A DNA stretch of 64,000 bases from Pseudomonas fragi (GCF_900105835.1 NZ_LT629783.1:2108001-2172000); one strand, 5' to 3'; numbered from the stretch's first letter, positions 53,449 to 62,975 are shown. Made by a program: numbers and translations. The notes: generated from the letters alone by a model not told the origin.

Positions 53449-54333
53449 TCAGGCATGACTTTTCATAAAATCGATAAACACCCGCACCTTCAGTGGCAAA
53501 TGCCGTGTATCGGGGTATAGCGCGTACACCCCCTGGCGGGTCAGTTGCCACTCGGGCAACAGACGCACCAGTCGCCCGGCCTGCAAGTCATCCTCGATCA
53601 ACCAGTCCGGCAAGATCGCCACACCCTGCCCCGTCAGCGCAAACGCCTGCAAGACCGATGAGTTGTCCGCCTTGATCCGCGCCAGCGCAGGGTTGGGCTG
53701 GTAGGGCCTGTTTACACCGCTACACACCTCGGTAATGCTCAATTCCCCCACCCGCCCATGCTCCAGCCACGATGTTTGCTCAAGGGCTTGCACGCTGTTG
53801 ATCGGCGCCACACGGGCAACGAACGCCGGTGAGGCCACCGGCAGAATCTCGAAGGTACTCAACTGCACGGCACGATGGCTGGAGTCGAGCACCCGTCCGA
53901 GCCTCAAGGCTACGTCAAAACGCTCGGAGATCAGATCCGCGTGGGTCGAAGAGGTCGACAGCTGGACATTCAGGTCAGGGTGCAAGGCGCGAAACAGCTC
54001 CAGCGCCGGCACCACTTTGGCCAGCGCATATTCCACCGTGGTAGTGATGCGTAACGTGCCCTTGAGCTCGGTGTGCTCGCTGCGCGCTTCGTCAATCGCC
54101 AGGCGAGCCGCTTCCAGCATGCCCAGGCAATGCACGTAAAAACGCTCCCCCGCTTCAGTCAGCGCCAGCCGCCGGGTGTTACGCGTGAGCAGGGTCACGC
54201 CCAGCTCAGCCTCGAGGCGCTTGATATTGAAGCTGACCACGGCACGGGTTTGCCCCAGTAAATCAGCCGCTGCGGTAAGGGAACCGGCTTCGACCACGGC
54301 CTTGAAGGTGTCGAATCGATCGAGGCTGACCAT
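53449..54333 (-). CDS. LysR-family transcriptional regulator of the adjacent MFS gene
   Basis: The 294-residue protein begins MVSLDRFDTFKAVVEAGSLT with HTH ADLLGQTRAVVSFNIKRLEA and ends in a LysR substrate domain of the CrgA/DsdC-like group. It is divergent from an MFS pump, with a 29-bp near-perfect palindrome in the 109-bp gap, so it very likely regulates that pump and itself. The inducer is unknown. Confidence 0.92.
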   Translation of the reverse strand: MVSLDRFDTFKAVVEAGSLTAAADLLGQTRAVVSFNIKRLEAELGVTLLTRNTRRLALTEAGERFYVHCLGMLEAARLAIDEARSEHTELKGTLRITTTVEYALAKVVPALELFRALHPDLNVQLSTSSTHADLISERFDVALRLGRVLDSSHRAVQLSTFEILPVASPAFVARVAPINSVQALEQTSWLEHGRVGELSITEVCSGVNRPYQPNPALARIKADNSSVLQAFALTGQGVAILPDWLIEDDLQAGRLVRLLPEWQLTRQGVYALYPDTRHLPLKVRVFIDFMKSHA

Positions 54334-54344
54334 GAATAAACCCG

Positions 54345-54373
54345 TAGATTGTCAAAATATTTTTGACAATCTA
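54345..54373. promoter_or_regulatory. 29-bp palindrome, probable LysR operator
   Basis: Arms TAGATTGTCAAAA and its exact complement TTTTGACAATCTA flank TAT, giving 13+3+13 bp. It begins 12 bp upstream of the lysR start codon and lies 70 bp before the MFS gene. The contained TTGACA (54362-54367, plus strand TTTTGACAAT) could double as a -35 element for the MFS gene. Confidence 0.75.
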
Positions 54374-54442
54374 GCAGCCGGTGGACGGTTCCTCCACAGG
54401 CAAAAGCTGCTTACTGTGCGCTCTCCTGACTGGGAGCCAATC

Positions 54443-55666
54443 ATGGCCTATCGCAACAAGATCGCACTGGTGTATTTGCTGGGCTTTGCCCTGGATCTGG
54501 TGAACATGTTCGCCGCCGCCATTGCCTACCCCGCTATCAGCCAGGAGCTACAGGCTTCGGTTACGCAGCTGGCCTGGGTCGGCAATGCCTATATGCTCGG
54601 CCTGACCCTGATCATTTTACCCAGCGTATGGCTGGCAGCCGTGTTTGGCGCAAAGCGCCTGATCCTGACCTCGCTGCTGATGTTCAGCGTGGCGTCATGG
54701 TGCGTAGCGCAGTCGGCCACCATTGAAGCCCTGATTGGCTGGCGTCTGCTGCAGGGGCTGGCGGGTGGTTTGTTGATTCCGGTGGGGCAAGCCCTGGTGT
54801 ATCGACACTTTCCCGTGCGGGAACGGGCACGCCTGACTTCGGTGATCTTGCTGGTCGCGCTGCTGGTGCCCGCATTGTCGCCAGCCGTAGGCGGTTGGGT
54901 GGTCCAGGCAGGGTCGTGGCGCTGGCTGTTTTACGCCAATCTGCCACTGGCCCTGCTTGCCCTGTTGCTGGCCGCTTGCTGGCTTGCCTCGCACCCCCGC
55001 CCTGCTTCGCGCCCTGCGCTGAGTTATCAAAGCGTGGCGGTGGGCGCCCTGAATATGGCGCGTTTGCTCAAAAGCCCGCTGCTGCGCGTCGCCATGCTGA
55101 CCTATCTGTTTATTCCCGGAATTTTTATCGGCACTCAGCTGGTGAGCATTCTGTATCTGCATCAACTGGGCTTGAGCCCTGCGCAAACGGGCGCGCTGAT
55201 GCTGCCCTGGGCGCTGGCATCGGCACTGGGCATCAGTTTGAGCCGTTACCAATTCAACCGTCTGGGGCCAAAGCCGCTGCTGGTACTGGGCATGACAGCC
55301 CAAGCCCTTGGCATCGGTTTACTGACCCGGATCGATGCTCCAGACACATGGCTGCCAATTGCCCTGTATGGGCTGATGGGCTTTGGTGGCAGCCTGTGCA
55401 GCAGCACTGCGCAAAACACCGCCTTTATCGATATCACGCCCGAGCATATGGGCCATGCCAGCGCGCTATGGAACATCAACCGGCAGTTGAGTTTTCTGCT
55501 CGGCCCGGCCCTGATGATGGCCCTGTATGGCACATTGACCGCAATCACCTCGACGCCCCACGCCTTTGCCCTATGCTTTGCCATCGGTTGTGCGTTGACG
55601 CTGGTGCCGCTGGTTCCCGTTCTACGCCTTGATACATCCCGCGTGCTGGCCTTGCTCGCACCCTGA
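54443..55666 (+). CDS. MFS efflux transporter
   Basis: The 407-residue protein has about twelve membrane segments and resembles drug-resistance MFS pumps: GFALDLVNMFAAAIAYPAIS (residues 14-33), then WVGNAYMLGLTLIILPSVWL and WRLLQGLAGGLLIPVGQALV. The ATG at 54443 follows GGGAG; the frame extends upstream through the lysR gene. The next gene starts 13 bp after its stop. Substrate unknown. Confidence 0.88.
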   Translation: MAYRNKIALVYLLGFALDLVNMFAAAIAYPAISQELQASVTQLAWVGNAYMLGLTLIILPSVWLAAVFGAKRLILTSLLMFSVASWCVAQSATIEALIGWRLLQGLAGGLLIPVGQALVYRHFPVRERARLTSVILLVALLVPALSPAVGGWVVQAGSWRWLFYANLPLALLALLLAACWLASHPRPASRPALSYQSVAVGALNMARLLKSPLLRVAMLTYLFIPGIFIGTQLVSILYLHQLGLSPAQTGALMLPWALASALGISLSRYQFNRLGPKPLLVLGMTAQALGIGLLTRIDAPDTWLPIALYGLMGFGGSLCSSTAQNTAFIDITPEHMGHASALWNINRQLSFLLGPALMMALYGTLTAITSTPHAFALCFAIGCALTLVPLVPVLRLDTSRVLALLAP

Positions 55667-55679
55667 CCTGGAGATTGTG

Positions 55680-56075
55680 ATGAGTGATTACAAGAGCTAC
55701 TTCGACCTGGTAAACGAAACCCACGTCGAGATTGAAGGCTGGTTTTCCGGCCTGGAACCCGGCGTACTACCCGTTTTACTGGGCCGTTTTTCGCCGCAGT
55801 TTTCGATGATTGCGCCCAGCGGCACAGTGCTGGATATCGATGGCGTAGAAGCGCTGTTTGAACAACTGCGCGGTGCGCGCCCGGGCTTGAACATCACCCT
55901 CAGCGAGTTCAAGGGCATTGCCCTGCATGCGGGCGGTGCCGTGGTCAGCTACCGCGAGCTACAGGAAGAGCATAACGGCAACCGCACTGATCGGCGCGCT
56001 ACCGTGGTGTTTGAAAAAGACGCCAGCGGCAAGGTGCTGTGGCGTCATTTGCATGAGACGTTTTGCGTGGCGTGA
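55680..56075 (+). CDS. NTF2/SnoaL-like protein downstream of the MFS pump
   Basis: The 131-residue product begins MSDYKSYFDLVNETHVEIEG and has an NTF2-like pattern (FSMIAPSGTVLDIDGVEALF then VVSYRELQEEH, RRATVVFEKD, LHETFC). Function unknown; it is probably in one operon with the MFS gene, 13 bp apart. An upstream in-frame ATG at 55629 overlaps the MFS gene and is less likely. Confidence 0.82.
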   Translation: MSDYKSYFDLVNETHVEIEGWFSGLEPGVLPVLLGRFSPQFSMIAPSGTVLDIDGVEALFEQLRGARPGLNITLSEFKGIALHAGGAVVSYRELQEEHNGNRTDRRATVVFEKDASGKVLWRHLHETFCVA

Positions 56076-56091
56076 ACCCCAGCCTCGCTCT

Positions 56092-56178
56092 TGTGGGAGC
56101 GGGCTTGCTCGCGATCGCATCGACACGGTTTTCCAGCAAGACCGAGCTGAGTCAATTGCGAGCAAGCCCGCTCCCACA
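56092..56178. repeat. REP doublet (REPIN), 87 bp
   Basis: Inverted pair TGTGGGAGCGGGCTTGCTCG and GAGCAAGCCCGCTCCCACA between the NTF2-like gene and the convergent HlyD-type gene. Confidence 0.93.
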
Positions 56179-56184
56179 TTAACT

Positions 56185-57048
56185 TTACTCGGCCTTGCCC
56201 TGATCCACGATCACCGTACAGGTCGTTCCCGCTGCCAGCAGGAAGCCATCGGGGATTTCGTCAATGTGAATGCGCACCGGCACCCGCTGGGCCAGACGCA
56301 CCCAGTTGAACGTCGGGTTAACGTCAGCCACCAGCTCACGGCTTTCGGGGTTATCGCGGTCGTAGATACCCCGCGAGATGCTTTCCACATGCCCCTTCAA
56401 TACTTCACCGCTCATCATTTGCAGGTCGGCTTTGTCGCCCACGCGGATATGCGGCAGTTTGGTTTCCTCAAAGAAGCCATAAACCCAGAACGAATCCTGG
56501 TCGATCACGGCCATTTTCGGATCGCCCACCCGCGCATAGTCGCCGCGATGCACATTGAGGTTGGTCACATAGCCATCGACCGTGGCCAGAACTTTGGTGC
56601 GCTTGAGATTAAGCTGCGCCGCGTCCAGTTGCGCCAGCGCGTGCTGATAGTCGGCCAGGGCCGAGTCGGCAATGTTGCTGGCGTCGTCACGGTTCTCGCG
56701 CGAGATCACCAGGCTGTCCATATCGGCCCGGCGATGGGCGTTGACCTTGCGCATTTCCCAGGTCGCCTTGCGGGAAGCCACCAGCGACTGGGCTTGCTTG
56801 ACCATGATTTCGTAGTGTTCAGGGTCGATTTCCAGCAGCACATCGCCCTTTTTCACCAACTGGTTATCCTTGACCGGCACCCCGACCACATAGCCGTTGA
56901 CGTCGGCAGCCACGTTGATGATATCGGCCCGCACCCGTCCATCACGGGTCCACGGGGTGTTCATGTAATGTTCCCACAGGGTTCGGCCGATCCATATCGC
57001 AAGGGCCAAAACCAGCAAGGTGGCAAGCAGGCTGAAGAACTTTTTCAT
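56185..57048 (-). CDS. HlyD/EmrA-type periplasmic adaptor (AaeA-like)
   Basis: The 287-residue membrane fusion protein has one N-terminal helix (about 4-22), a biotinyl-lipoyl-like region (INVAADVNGYVVGVPVKDNQ and KGDVLLEIDP), a short coiled-coil hairpin and a beta-barrel. It links the FUSC inner-membrane pump to the outer-membrane factor. Last gene of the operon, 10 bp after the DUF1656 gene. Start ATG at 57048 (MKKFFSLLATLLV). Confidence 0.9.
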   Translation of the reverse strand: MKKFFSLLATLLVLALAIWIGRTLWEHYMNTPWTRDGRVRADIINVAADVNGYVVGVPVKDNQLVKKGDVLLEIDPEHYEIMVKQAQSLVASRKATWEMRKVNAHRRADMDSLVISRENRDDASNIADSALADYQHALAQLDAAQLNLKRTKVLATVDGYVTNLNVHRGDYARVGDPKMAVIDQDSFWVYGFFEETKLPHIRVGDKADLQMMSGEVLKGHVESISRGIYDRDNPESRELVADVNPTFNWVRLAQRVPVRIHIDEIPDGFLLAAGTTCTVIVDQGKAE

Positions 57049-57058
57049 CGGATCGGTC

Positions 57059-57259
57059 TCAACGGTAAACAGTGAGCGCCATGGCGCCAAAAAGACAAGC
57101 AAACAGGCTCAGGCGCAGCAGCGCCGGGTGCCAGAAGAAGCGATACAGGTCGTAGCCGGAAAACAGTCGGTCAAAGCCCCATGCCAACCCCGCCGCGATA
57201 AAGAACATCAGGGTCATGGTGGGCATGTAGACGCCGTGGAAGGCGATTTCACGAGGCAT
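57059..57259 (-). CDS. DUF1656 (AaeX-like) small membrane protein
   Basis: The 66-residue protein begins MPREIAFHGVYMPTMTLMFF and has two membrane segments. It matches DUF1656, the small partner that accompanies FUSC and HlyD genes in aae-like operons. Its role is unknown. The ATG at 57259 overlaps the FUSC gene end by 11 bp. Confidence 0.9.
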   Translation of the reverse strand: MPREIAFHGVYMPTMTLMFFIAAGLAWGFDRLFSGYDLYRFFWHPALLRLSLFACLFGAMALTVYR

Positions 57260-59435
57260 GTTCAAGTCCTTGCGGCTGGGCATAAGCGGCCAGCGGCGAT
57301 TGCGGGTCAAGCAGTGATGTACGGATAAAATGCAGGTAGCTTTGCACCCGGACCAGCGCCGAGGTGTCGAAGTTGCGGGCAAAGGGTTCGTCGGTGGACT
57401 GCACGCGGCTGATGGCGTGGTCCACGGCAATCAACGCGCGCTCCAGGTTGCTTTCGCTGGGGGCGATAAACAGCCGCACCAGCGCCCGGCCCATGACCCG
57501 GATGGCCTGGCGCCACGGCTGGGCTTCGGCGTACGCGGGGTGCACCGGCAAAATCGCCTGCTCCTTGCGCAGCTCGATAATGGCGTGACCGACTTCCAGC
57601 ACCACAAACATCCAGCGCAGCAATTGGCGTTGAACCTGCGGTTTGCCTGCCGCCAGGCCATAAGCCTGGTGCATCAGGTCGCGGGTGCGGCTTTCCAGGC
57701 TGGAGCTCAGGCCGCGCAATTTGCCGCTGATGGCATACACCACTTGCTCACGCAGATCTTGCTCCAGACGGCTCCACAACCAGCGGCTGTTGGGCGGCAG
57801 GATAATCGCACCGGCAGCGGCACACACCAGCATGCCCATGACCATAGCGATGTAGTCGTTGATGAACTGGTACGGGTTGTAGATGGTCAGGTTGTCGGGG
57901 ACCGAGCCGGTGCTGAAAAAGATCAGCAAGCCCAGGCCGACACCGGCGTAGTTGGCCCGCGAAGTAAGGAACGAACCGAGCACGATCACCGGCGCCAGCA
58001 CCAGGCACAACAGCGGGAAACCGTCGATATGGGGCAGCACGAAGAACATTTCGACAAAGCCGATCAACGCACCGAGGAATGTGCCGCAGGCCATCTGGAA
58101 CGCCATGCGCTTGGGGTTGGGCGTGGCCGCCGACAAACCGACAGTGGCTGCAGCGATCAGGGTCATCATCGCGCCGCTGGGCCAGGCGGTCATCACCCAG
58201 TAGGTGCCGAGCACCGCCAGGATAAACGCTGCCCGAATCCCGGAAGCGGCCGCCGACCACCAGTTGGTCTGGGAAATAAACGGTTGATCCCAACGCTCCC
58301 GTTCGTGGGTGTGGTCGGCCAGCGAGGCGTGGGTCAGCGCGTAGTTGTGCAGGTCGTCAACAAAGCGGAACAGCAGCTCGTAGGCGGTGTTGAAGTCGAG
58401 GAAGTCCGACGGGCTGGGCTCGCTTTCCAGAAACTTGACCCGCAACGCACGCACATGGCCCGGCAGGCTGGCCTTGAAGGCATCCAGTTGCTCGGCGAGC
58501 AAGGCCGCGTCTTTATCGGTCAACGAGCGACCGGCATAGGTGTCGAGCAACTGCGCGAGTATTTCCAGCTCCGGCTCGATGGCCGACACCACATCAACCA
58601 CACCACGGCTGCGCAAACGGGCAAGCAACTGGTGCAAGGCATTGAAGCGCGTGGTGATGGCCATGAATTCGCTGTTCAAACGACTCAGGCGGCCGCTGCG
58701 ACGACGCATATGCGGGTCTTCAAATACGGTCACGCTGCGCATGCCTTCCAGGCCCACGCTTTCACCGATAAAGCGCACGTTGCTGGCCTCATAGGCCTCC
58801 TGGGAGGACTGGCCACGCAGGCCTTCGGCAACAAAACCGGCAAATACGCCAAAGCGTTTGTACAGCGCGTCATGCATCGCCGCGCCAGCGGTTTTCGGCA
58901 GGATCGCAGCGCTGACCACGGTGGAGCAGAGAATGCCCAGCGAGATCTCCAGCACCCGCCACACCGCGGCCATAAAAGCACCATCGGGGTGGGCCAGGGC
59001 AGGCAGGCCGACCATTGCAGCGGTGTAACCGGCCAGCACAAAACCATAAGCACGGAAGTTGCGGCAGCGGGCTGCACCGGCGGAGCAGATGCCCACCCAG
59101 ATCGCCATCGCACCGAGAAACAGCACGGTGTTCTGCGCGAACAGGGCGATCAGCGCCACCATCACCGCCGAGCCGGTCAGGGTGCCCAAAAACCGGTAAA
59201 AGCTTTTGGCGAACACCTGGCCGCTTTGCGGCTGCATCACGATAAACACGGTGATCATCGCCGTGCGCGGTTGCGGCAGCTCAAGACGCATGGCCAGCCA
59301 CAGGGTCAGAAAGGCGGCGACCAGCACCTTGAAAATATGTACCCAGGTCACGCCATCGCTGCGTGCCCAGTCAAAAAAGCCACGGCGCCATTCCAGGGAA
59401 TACAGCCAGCGTACCGGGGCGGGCAAGTGGTTCAT
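57249..59435 (-). CDS. FUSC family inner-membrane transporter (AaeB-like)
   Basis: The 728-residue protein has two membrane blocks of about six helices each (near 25-180 and 390-540) separated by soluble regions. AaeB of E. coli exports aromatic carboxylic acids; this homologue could export aromatic acids or other toxins, but the substrate is inferred only from the family. It is the second gene after the outer-membrane factor. Start ATG 59435 (MNHLPAPVRWLYSLEWRRG). Confidence 0.9.
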   Translation of the reverse strand: MNHLPAPVRWLYSLEWRRGFFDWARSDGVTWVHIFKVLVAAFLTLWLAMRLELPQPRTAMITVFIVMQPQSGQVFAKSFYRFLGTLTGSAVMVALIALFAQNTVLFLGAMAIWVGICSAGAARCRNFRAYGFVLAGYTAAMVGLPALAHPDGAFMAAVWRVLEISLGILCSTVVSAAILPKTAGAAMHDALYKRFGVFAGFVAEGLRGQSSQEAYEASNVRFIGESVGLEGMRSVTVFEDPHMRRRSGRLSRLNSEFMAITTRFNALHQLLARLRSRGVVDVVSAIEPELEILAQLLDTYAGRSLTDKDAALLAEQLDAFKASLPGHVRALRVKFLESEPSPSDFLDFNTAYELLFRFVDDLHNYALTHASLADHTHERERWDQPFISQTNWWSAAASGIRAAFILAVLGTYWVMTAWPSGAMMTLIAAATVGLSAATPNPKRMAFQMACGTFLGALIGFVEMFFVLPHIDGFPLLCLVLAPVIVLGSFLTSRANYAGVGLGLLIFFSTGSVPDNLTIYNPYQFINDYIAMVMGMLVCAAAGAIILPPNSRWLWSRLEQDLREQVVYAISGKLRGLSSSLESRTRDLMHQAYGLAAGKPQVQRQLLRWMFVVLEVGHAIIELRKEQAILPVHPAYAEAQPWRQAIRVMGRALVRLFIAPSESNLERALIAVDHAISRVQSTDEPFARNFDTSALVRVQSYLHFIRTSLLDPQSPLAAYAQPQGLEHAS

Positions 59436-59466
59436 CTACAGGCTCTCAAAATTAGCCATCGGGGGT

Positions 59467-60978
59467 TTAGTGGTTGAACAGCGCCATGACGGCCGGCGGT
59501 TTGTCGGGCACATAACGGTCGTCCTTGGGCACATCGTTGCCAGCGCCAAGCCCACCACCCAGCGCCGTTACCAGCTCGGCGTGGGCGCTCAGGCGGGCGG
59601 CCTGGACCTGTTGCTGGATCTGCTGCTGTTTGAAGAGCAGGGTTTGCGCATTGAGCACGTTGAGGTAATCGGTCAGGCCGCGCTGGAAGGCGACCACGGC
59701 GATGTCATAGGTTTTTTGCGCGGCCTGCACCGATTCGGCGGCGAAGACCTGCTGTTTTTCCATCGACTCGCGCTTGATCAACTGATCGGAAATGCCCTTG
59801 AGCGCAGTCACCAGGGTCTGGTTGTACTTGGCCACGGCCATGTCATAGCCACCAGAGGCCACGCCCAGCTCCGAGCGCAGGCGACCGCCATCGAAGATCG
59901 GCAGGGAGATCGCCGGGCCGACGCTGTAAGTGAGCTTTTTGGAGGTCAAAAACTCCAGCGCGCCGCCACCCGTGGCGATAAAGCCCAGGCTGGCCGTCAG
60001 GTCGACGTTGGGGTAGAAACCGGCGTGTGCCACATCGATACCACGGGCCTGCGCTGCCACTTCCCAGCGACTGGCGACCACGTCAGGGCGCTGTCCCAGC
60101 AGTTCTGCAGGAAGGCTCGACGGCAGTTTCAGCGCAGTGGCCAGCGCCAGGGTCGGACGCTTGAGGCGTGCGCCCTCCCCCGGACCTTTGCCGGCCAGCG
60201 CAGCCAACTGGTTGCAGGTCAGGGCGATTTCTTCTTCCTGGGCATCGATCTGTCGATGAATCTCGGGCAGCGGCGCTTGCGCCTGACTGACTTCAAAATG
60301 GGTGCCGATACCGCCGTCCAGGCGCTTTTGCGCCAGATCGAGAATCTGTTCTTGCTGGTGCAGGGTCGATTCGACGATATCGAGCTGGGCGTAATGCAAC
60401 GACAGCTGGATGTAGGCACGAATTACGTTGTTCTGCAGTTCGAGCTGGGCCTGGCGGGCCTCGGCCGCACTCATGTGCGCCATGTCCACGGCCTGCTCGC
60501 TGGCATTGCTTTCGCGACCCCACAGATCGAGGTTAAAGCTGAAGCCCAGGGCCGCGGCGTTGTCGAAAGTGGTAGCGCTGTCCAGGGCCCCCGGGCCATA
60601 GAGTTGGTCCGAAGGCCACTTATGGCGCTTGAGGGTCGAATCAGCATTGATTTGCAGCGACTCGGCCGACTCGGCAACCCCGGCCATGGCTCTGGCCTGA
60701 CGCACACGGGCTGCAGCCATTGCCATCGTTGGGCTACCCTGTACGGCAAGGCTGATCCACTCATCCAGTTGCGGGTCGCCATAAGCGTGCCACCATTGGG
60801 CTTTGGGCCAGTTTGCGTCTTTCGCGGCGCTTTGAATCGCCTCGTCGGTGGCCAAGGCATTGGCGGGAAGCATGCTGCCCTTGGGCGCAATGCCACCAAA
60901 ACCGATGCAGCCGTTTAATGCTAACGATAAAGCCAGAACACTGAGGGCTTTGAGCTCTCTGCTGATGCGACGCTGCAC
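59467..60978 (-). CDS. Outer-membrane factor lipoprotein (OprM/NodT type)
   Basis: The protein, about 503 residues, has a lipoprotein signal with lipidation at Cys24 in LALNGC and two OEP repeats typical of TolC-like channels (WWHAYGDPQLDEWISLA, NNVIRAYIQLSLHYAQLDIV). It would complete the tripartite system with the FUSC and HlyD proteins. No ATG begins the frame; I chose the GTG at 60978 with AGGAA 13 bases upstream, giving VQRRISRELKALS. The longer frame to 61047 lacks a signal-peptide-like start. Confidence 0.87.
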   Translation of the reverse strand: MQRRISRELKALSVLALSLALNGCIGFGGIAPKGSMLPANALATDEAIQSAAKDANWPKAQWWHAYGDPQLDEWISLAVQGSPTMAMAAARVRQARAMAGVAESAESLQINADSTLKRHKWPSDQLYGPGALDSATTFDNAAALGFSFNLDLWGRESNASEQAVDMAHMSAAEARQAQLELQNNVIRAYIQLSLHYAQLDIVESTLHQQEQILDLAQKRLDGGIGTHFEVSQAQAPLPEIHRQIDAQEEEIALTCNQLAALAGKGPGEGARLKRPTLALATALKLPSSLPAELLGQRPDVVASRWEVAAQARGIDVAHAGFYPNVDLTASLGFIATGGGALEFLTSKKLTYSVGPAISLPIFDGGRLRSELGVASGGYDMAVAKYNQTLVTALKGISDQLIKRESMEKQQVFAAESVQAAQKTYDIAVVAFQRGLTDYLNVLNAQTLLFKQQQIQQQVQAARLSAHAELVTALGGGLGAGNDVPKDDRYVPDKPPAVMALFNH

Positions 60979-61075
60979 TGCTGCAAATTCCTGAAAGGAG
61001 GGAGGATGAGGCTTGAGATAGAGAAGTCTATGACTTGGCAGGCACAACGATAAGCGGGCATAAATGTGAATCTTT

Positions 61076-61172
61076 ATTACCGTTTTTGGGGTAATCCGTT
61101 GGTCGAATGAAAAGCGTCCTGTAAAGCCTGAAACTTCATGTCACAATTTGTTGCTGTGTAATTGGTTGCTGT
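61076..61172. promoter_or_regulatory. LysR-type boxes between efflux operon and lysR
   Basis: An inverted repeat ATTACC-N8-GGTAAT lies at 61076-61095, and a 13-bp direct repeat AATTTGTTGCTGT/AATTGGTTGCTGT at 61145-61157 and 61160-61172. Both are in the divergent region of an OMF gene and a lysR gene, where recognition and activation sites are expected. Inferred only. Confidence 0.45.
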
Positions 61173-61200
61173 CCCCTATATCGCCCCTTGAGAGCACTTC

Positions 61201-62133
61201 ATGGACACTTTGCAAAACATGCGCGCCTTCAGTTGTGTGGCCGAAGCCGGAAGTTTCACGGCCGCTGCCGCCATGCTGGACACCACCACGGCCAACGTCT
61301 CGCGCGCGGTCTCCAACCTTGAGGCCCACCTGCAAACACGCCTGCTGAACCGCACCACTCGCCGCATTGCCCTGACCGAAGCCGGCAAACGCTATTTGCT
61401 GCGCTGCGAGCAAATCCTGGCCTATGTCGAAGAAGCCGAAGCCGAGGCCAGCGACGCCCACTCGCGCCCCGCCGGACAATTGAAAGTGCACACCATGACC
61501 GGCATCGGCCAGCACTTCGTGATCGACGCCATTGCCCGCTACCGCAAGGCCCACCCGGATGTGACCTTCGACCTGACCCTGGCCAACCGCGTGCCGGACC
61601 TGCTCAACGAAGGCTACGACGTGTCCATCGTGCTGGCCAGCGAACTGCCGGACTCGGGTTTTGTGTCCCAGCGCCTGGGCATTACCTACAGCATCGTTTG
61701 TGCATCGCCTGCCTATGTAAAAGCCAACGGCACCGCCACCAAGCCCAGTGACCTGCTCAACCATTCCTGCCTGCGCCTGGTCAGCCCGGTGATTGCCCTG
61801 GACAAATGGGTGTTCGAAGGCCCGGAAGGTCAGGAAATGGTGCTGATCAATTCTTCGCCGTTTCTGGTCAACTCGGCCGACGCGATGAAAACTGCGATCA
61901 CCAGCGGCATGGGTGTCGGCGTGCTGCCGGTGTACGCCGCCATCGAAGGCCTGCGCAACGGCACGCTGGTGCGCATGCTGCCCAAGTACCGCTCCCAGGA
62001 ATTGAACCTGTACGCCATCTACCCGTCGCGCCAGTACCTGGATGCCAAGATCAAGACCTGGGTCGAGTACCTGAAAAGCTCGTTGCCGGAAATTCTGGCG
62101 GCGCATCAGACCGAGCTGGCCACCTATAGCTGA
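61201..62133 (+). CDS. LysR-family regulator divergent from the tripartite efflux operon
   Basis: The 310-residue protein begins MDTLQNMRAFSCVAEAGSFT, has the HTH LDTTTANVSRAVSNLEAHL and a CrgA-like substrate domain. Its position corresponds to AaeR beside aaeXAB in enterobacteria, suggesting control of the efflux genes by an aromatic acid or related compound. GAGAG lies upstream of the ATG at 61201. Confidence 0.92.
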   Translation: MDTLQNMRAFSCVAEAGSFTAAAAMLDTTTANVSRAVSNLEAHLQTRLLNRTTRRIALTEAGKRYLLRCEQILAYVEEAEAEASDAHSRPAGQLKVHTMTGIGQHFVIDAIARYRKAHPDVTFDLTLANRVPDLLNEGYDVSIVLASELPDSGFVSQRLGITYSIVCASPAYVKANGTATKPSDLLNHSCLRLVSPVIALDKWVFEGPEGQEMVLINSSPFLVNSADAMKTAITSGMGVGVLPVYAAIEGLRNGTLVRMLPKYRSQELNLYAIYPSRQYLDAKIKTWVEYLKSSLPEILAAHQTELATYS

Positions 62134-62228
62134 TTGCGCTATCTGGCCGCTACCGGGCTACGCCAATGGCCATGAACTCGTTTTTTGAATAACCGGGTAC
62201 AGGGTCATTGGCGACAACCGGCAAAATT

Positions 62229-62975
62229 TCAGGCGCTGAACCCGCCATCCGCAGTCAGGCTCGCACCGGTGATGTAGCCACTCTCCGGGCCTGCAAGATA
62301 GGCCACAAAACTGGCAATTTCATCCGCCTTGCCATAACGACCAATGGCCATCAACGGGATCAGGCTTTCGGCAAAATCACCCGTGGCCGGATTCATGTCG
62401 GTGTCCACCGGCCCCGGCTGTACGGTGTTGATGGTAATGCCCCGTGGCCCAAGGTCCCGCGCCAGCCCTTTGGTCAAACCCACCAGTGCGGATTTGCTCA
62501 TGGCATATGGCCCACCACCCGCGAACGGCATGCGCTCGGCATTGGTGCTGCCAATATTGATGATGCGCCCGCCTTCGGTCATGTAGCTGGCCGCCGCCTG
62601 GGTTGCGACAAAAACACTGCGCACATTGATGGCCAGGGTGCGGTCGAAATCTTCCAGGCTGAAGTCTTCCAGCGGCCCCACCGCCAGCACGCCCGCGTTG
62701 TTGACCAGAATATCGAGGCGACCAAAGGCTTTGACGGTGCTGTCTACCGCAGCACGAATCGCCTGGGCATCGGCACTGTCCGCATGTATGGCCAAGGCCT
62801 TGCTGCCGCTGGCAATCAGGCTGTTCTGCAGCTCCTGGGCCTTGGCCGATGAACTGACGTAGGTGAACGCAACCGCCGCGCCCCCGGCGGCCAGCCGCTT
62901 GACGATGGCTGCCCCGATCCCCCGCGAACCGCCTTGAACCAGCGCAACTTTACCCTGAAGGCTATTGGTACTCAT
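62229..62975 (-). CDS. SDR family oxidoreductase (FabG-like)
   Basis: The 248-residue classical SDR begins MSTNSLQGKVALVQGGSRGI, has the cofactor motif GGSRGIG (15-21), NNAGVLAVG and the catalytic YAMSK. It resembles 3-oxoacyl-ACP reductases, but such proteins act on many substrates and the real one is unknown. It stands alone between the LysR gene and the dehydrogenase gene. Confidence 0.9.
   Translation of the reverse strand: MSTNSLQGKVALVQGGSRGIGAAIVKRLAAGGAAVAFTYVSSSAKAQELQNSLIASGSKALAIHADSADAQAIRAAVDSTVKAFGRLDILVNNAGVLAVGPLEDFSLEDFDRTLAINVRSVFVATQAAASYMTEGGRIINIGSTNAERMPFAGGGPYAMSKSALVGLTKGLARDLGPRGITINTVQPGPVDTDMNPATGDFAESLIPLMAIGRYGKADEIASFVAYLAGPESGYITGASLTADGGFSA

Noticed and set aside
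57330..59477. 715-codon open frame on the plus strand opposite the FUSC gene
   Set aside because: Antisense frame, His/Gln-rich, no family features, overlaps a full FUSC gene.
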